Shown: positions 40,092 to 41,619 of the stretch, one piece after another
Numbering within the stretch: position 1 is the stretch's first letter
Layout of the letters: every line of letters starts with the position of its first letter
Origin: Tubiluchus corallicola
Taxonomy: Eukaryota; Priapulida; Priapulimorpha; Priapulimorphida; Tubiluchidae
Reading direction: 5' to 3'
Length of the DNA: 41,619 nt
Assembly (NCBI GenBank): GCA_030141605.1
Contig: JAQGDQ010000135.1
Location: forward strand, 425,001 to 466,619
Notes under the pieces: model-generated
What the model was told of the DNA's origin: nothing
What the model saw: only the letters and a program-made list of their open reading frames with translations
Database searches by the model: none
Program-made: the position numbers and the translations under genes

Positions 40092-41619
40092 TCTAATAAT
40101 TAAATTAGCATATTAAAAGTAAATGGTGAGACTGCGGATAACAAAATCAAATAGGAAAAGAAATAATAATAATAAACAGTATAAATGAAAACAAAGTATA
40201 AATGAAAACAGTATAAGTGAAAACAAAAAATAATAAAGTTAGATGACACCAAAATCTAAACAAAACAATACAAGTAATTATGATTATTATATATATTTTC
40301 ATATAGGGGCCTTATTGACAGGGGATTTTGACTGTATGGAGAGATAAAATAAGTATCAAAAAAAGTGTAATATAGAAAATTTAAGAGAAAAAGTAAGTAT
40401 AAGAAAGAGCAACAATTACTTAGGAGATGAGAAGAAAAAACACACTTGATAGCTTGCTTATTAGTCTTACAAGTTATGTATTACAGGTATATTCATTTAG
40501 TAAGAATTTTGTGTATTTTTTGGAAGCAGAAAATAAGCTACCGCCAAAGGTATCTTTTGGCAACGAGTTCCATAATTTAACTCCTCGTGATTTTAAGCTA
40601 TTGAAACCATGTCGGGTAAAAAATCTCTCCACAAAATACTGTTCATTAGAAGCAGCTCTTGTGGAGTAGGAATGTATATCAGAAACATTAGTGAAATATT
40701 CTCTAAAAAGTTCGGGTAATAAACCAGCATTGAATTTATACATAAATTTGAACAACTCAAGATTGTAAATATCTCTTACTTTTAAAATTTTTAATTTTAC
40801 GAACGATGGTGTAGCATGATCATATTTGCGAGCAAAAGTTATTAATTTTACTATTTTGTTTTGTTGTGTCTGTATTAATTTTTGAGTTGATGCAAAAGCT
40901 GTACCCCATGTTAAGATGGAATATTGTAAATAAGGGAAAACTAACGAATTATATAGAAGTTTCAGAATATATTGGTCAACGTAGTGCCTTACTTTTAAAA
41001 TTATTCCAGTAATTCGACTTAATTTGTATGTTATGTGTTTTATATGTGGTTCCCATGTTAATTTATTATCAATGAGTAGGCCCAAGTATTTGATGTTGTC
41101 TGTTTCTTCAATTTTGTGTTTGTTTATTATAATATGAAATTTTGGATTATTAGCATTGTTAATTTGCTTATTGTTGATTATCATAAATTTGGTTTTTTTG
41201 TAGTTAATTGATAGCTGGTTTGCCCTCATCCACAGGTCTATTTTTTTCATTTCGTCATTAACAGATTTTTGCAGATTATTTATATTGGAGTCAGACATGA
41301 ACAAATTATAGCTACTAGGAAAGTGCTCTCGTCAGCATATTTATATTTTGAGAAGTTGACATTATTGTTATTATCAAACATGTCTGCCACATAAAACAAA
41401 AACAAAATTGGCGATAGCGCTGAACCTTTTGTGGTGAACCAATATCGCACGAATGAGTTTGTGAGATAAAATTATTGGCCTTAAGATAAATATTGCGATT
41501 TTTCAACAAAGATACAATCAACCACAGCATTTTTCCTTGAATGCCTCTTTGAAACAATTTTCATATCAGCCCATCAATCCAAATACTATCAAAAGCCTTA
41601 CTAAAATCACGAAACACGG

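Larger units (their letters stand above)
39963..41619 (-). mobile_element. CR1-like LINE, broken, runs off the window end
   Basis: The longest frame (40474-41304, 276 codons) holds the reverse-transcriptase thumb and C-terminal part: MRANQLSINYKKTKFMIINN, IKYLGLLIDNKLTWEPHIKH, YNSLVFPYLQYSILTWG and GVKLWNSLPKD. Upstream, up to 41619, come the palm pieces FSKAFDSIWIDGL and GSPQ...SALSPILFLFYVADMF, in separate frames, with an in-frame stop after DGLI. The catalytic box reads YADE instead of YADD. So it has two or more frame changes, a stop and an active-site change, and is inactive. The 3' end (40473 down to 39963) has a 9-bp hairpin, an AATAAATG signal and a TCTATG-repeat tail. Confidence 0.85.

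Noticed and set aside
40427-40669. 80-codon plus frame
   Set aside because: Antisense to the C-terminal part of the CR1-like reverse transcriptase.

Overview
This is an AT-rich, non-coding-rich stretch of nuclear DNA from an animal, most likely an invertebrate. The signs are spliceosomal exons with long introns, degenerate CCCTAA telomere-type repeats, many microsatellites, fold-back elements, and relics of CR1-like and Jockey-like LINEs, a BEL/Pao and a Ty3/Gypsy element and a 5S rRNA-derived SINE. I cannot name the species. There is no CRISPR, operon or bacterial-style feature.

Three protein-coding loci can be supported. (1) 3537-4538, minus: an intronless type II membrane sulfotransferase of the heparan sulfate 3-O-sulfotransferase family, with unusual residues at the expected catalytic positions. 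A decayed partial copy lies at 6621-6795. (2) 10501-22028, plus: a previously unannotated-looking gene that I assembled from six short exons. Each exon has good splice signals, and all five junctions are phase-compatible in a strictly alternating 2,1,2,1,2 pattern. The product would be a cysteine-rich, N-glycosylated protein with a C-terminal GPI-anchor-like tail. A cysteine pattern recurs across two of its splice junctions, which suggests exon-pair duplication. I recognise no family. (3) 34924-35736, plus: a nucleotide-diphospho-sugar transferase (Nucleotid_trans/GT77-like) that lacks an encoded membrane anchor in its open frame and ends in a perfect 17-bp hairpin over its stop codon.

Layout. 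1-3500: repeats (degenerate duplication, GTAGAC array, telomere-like tract, TA tract) and a short transposon with perfect 24-bp inverted termini. 3.5-6.8 kb: sulfotransferase and its broken copy. 7.0-9.1 kb: CAG/CAA tract, Gypsy integrase relic, two large fold-back elements. 10.5-22.0 kb: the candidate six-exon gene, whose introns hold a hAT-like element, a GGCATCCGGAAT-ended MITE, three copies of an unnamed dispersed repeat, and CA, CT and ATC microsatellites. 22.9-27.3 kb: LINE tail, a larger GGCATCCGGAAT-ended element with a cluster of GC-rich hairpins, and a tRNA-like sequence. 30.4-33.2 kb: decayed BEL/Pao element (minus) with one LTR, then a 5S-headed SINE bounded by an 11-bp target duplication. 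34.5-35.8 kb: glycosyltransferase. 36-41.6 kb: a hammerhead-like retroelement end, a decayed LINE on plus, and two LINEs on minus, one apparently inserted into the other.

The two confident enzyme genes both belong to glycan assembly or modification in the Golgi. The six-exon gene would make a secretory-pathway glycoprotein, so all three loci concern the cell surface, but nothing in the sequence shows that they work together.
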